64,000 nt of DNA from Muricea muricata. Lineage: Eukaryota; Cnidaria; Anthozoa; Malacalcyonacea; Plexauridae. The stretch is from NCBI GenBank assembly GCA_963855995.1, contig OY979723.1:6508176-6572175 (forward strand), given 5' to 3'. Of this stretch, positions 63,478-64,000 are shown piece after piece. Below the pieces are notes generated by a model. The model was given only the letters and a program-made list of their open reading frames with translations. It was not told the origin of the DNA and ran no database searches. A program made the position numbers and the translations under genes. The stretch's first letter is position 1, and each line of letters begins with the position of its first letter.

Positions 63478-64000
63478 ATCGTAAATCCGTACATTATACT
63501 TCATAATTGTTCGCTGGGGGAAAGAACTAGCTGTGATTCATTATGAATGACGCGCCTTTTATAATACTACCACTTCAATGCCAGGGTGGATACACAACAT
63601 GACGCATAGTTTGCATAAGTATCAAATGATAAACACCCAATGATAATTGCATTTTGTCCTAAATACGTTTACGTATTTTAAAATCCAGATAAATCGAGAT
63701 GTCTTCCTTGCGTTGGCGAAAAGCAAAATCACCAATGTCCGATCACTTGTAGTATCCAGTCGCAAAATGACTGACGCATACATGTAAAGAAAAATCCGTG
63801 CTAATTGTATGTGTTGAACATCTCTGCGCTTTAAAACGTCCGTCAACTTAGTCATTTGCGAATACTGTCAAAAATACTCTCAAATACACGCATTTTTAAC
63901 TTCAGAACTAAATTTTAATTCATTAATATAAATGAACCTCACAGACAATCAGTGACAAAACACTCTGGACAAAATATCAAATAACACTACACTGCTGTAT
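63156..64000. repeat. Monomer 27, partial (cut by window end)
   Basis: First 845 bases of a further monomer, ending inside the foldback element before the C-tracts and G-run, so its length class cannot be read. Confidence 0.97.
63945..64000. mobile_element. Foldback/MITE-like element, partial, monomer 27
   Basis: Only the left arm, in the unaltered cagtgacaaaac form, and 39 bases after it; the window ends before the C-tracts. Confidence 0.55.

Larger units (their letters stand above)
1..64000. repeat. Macrosatellite tandem array, ~2.45 kb monomer, more than 26 copies
   Basis: The base at position 1 begins the same sequence that recurs at 2447, 4899, 7348 and so on to 63156, all in one orientation with no interruption. 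Monomer lengths are 2446 (14 copies), 2448, 2449 (4), 2450 (3), 2451, 2452 and 2207 (2), which sum exactly to 63155. Copies differ by only a few substitutions, one G-run and one deletion. Both window ends lie inside monomers, so the array continues beyond the window on each side. Unequal crossing over and gene conversion are the usual causes of such uniformity; that part is inference. A collapsed or over-expanded assembly could change the true copy number, but private variants in many monomers argue that the copies are real. Confidence 0.98.

Noticed and set aside
1..64000. CRISPR array or other short-repeat immune locus
   Set aside because: The repeats are 2.45 kb and contiguous, with no short repeats separated by unique spacers and no cas genes.
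1..64000. rDNA or histone-type tandem gene repeat
   Set aside because: No rRNA, histone or snRNA sequence is recognisable in the monomer; the only coding relic is the transposase.

Overview
The whole 64 kb window is one uninterrupted head-to-tail tandem array (a macrosatellite) with a monomer of about 2.45 kb. In the window's own phase, 26 complete monomers (1-63155) are followed by an 845-base partial one (63156-64000). Neither array edge is present, so the true array is longer than 64 kb. Monomers are nearly identical, with a handful of substitutions each at most. There are no host genes, rRNA, tRNA or CRISPR arrays. The AT-rich sequence and the Tc1/mariner-type transposase relic point to a eukaryotic, probably invertebrate animal, genome. 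The species cannot be named from this sequence.

Each monomer has the same layout, described here for the first one. Positions 1-322 hold the N-terminal, DNA-binding part of a transposase relic on the minus strand, continuing from the end of the preceding monomer. Positions 323-789 are AT-rich spacer with a short palindrome and a doubtful 77-codon ORF. Positions 790-1034 are a 245-bp foldback or MITE-like element with 17-bp inverted ends, an internal C-tract/G-tract stem and a variable G-run. Positions 1035-1709 are spacer with nested inverted repeats, including a 70-bp hairpin. Positions 1710-2446 hold the catalytic part of the next transposase relic, which runs on to 2768 in the following monomer.

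The transposase is a DD34E Tc1-like enzyme whose catalytic D, D and E codons survive. Every copy carries the same in-frame TAG and the same one-base frameshift in a T6 run, plus a probable third N-terminal frame break. The gene was therefore dead before the array was amplified. Nothing here is expected to make a full-length active transposase.

Variation among monomers is structured. Monomer length equals 2440 plus the number of Gs in one G-run, without exception among the 24 full monomers. Fourteen monomers carry AGAGT before the run and all have exactly six Gs. Ten carry AGGGT and have 8 to 12 Gs. The AGGGT form has four clean G-runs and could fold as a G-quadruplex. Two adjacent monomers (31822-36235) have lost the foldback element by a 240-bp deletion whose ends lie just inside the two inverted-repeat tips. 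Shared rare variants in neighbouring and in distant monomers record local block duplication together with longer-range exchange or conversion.
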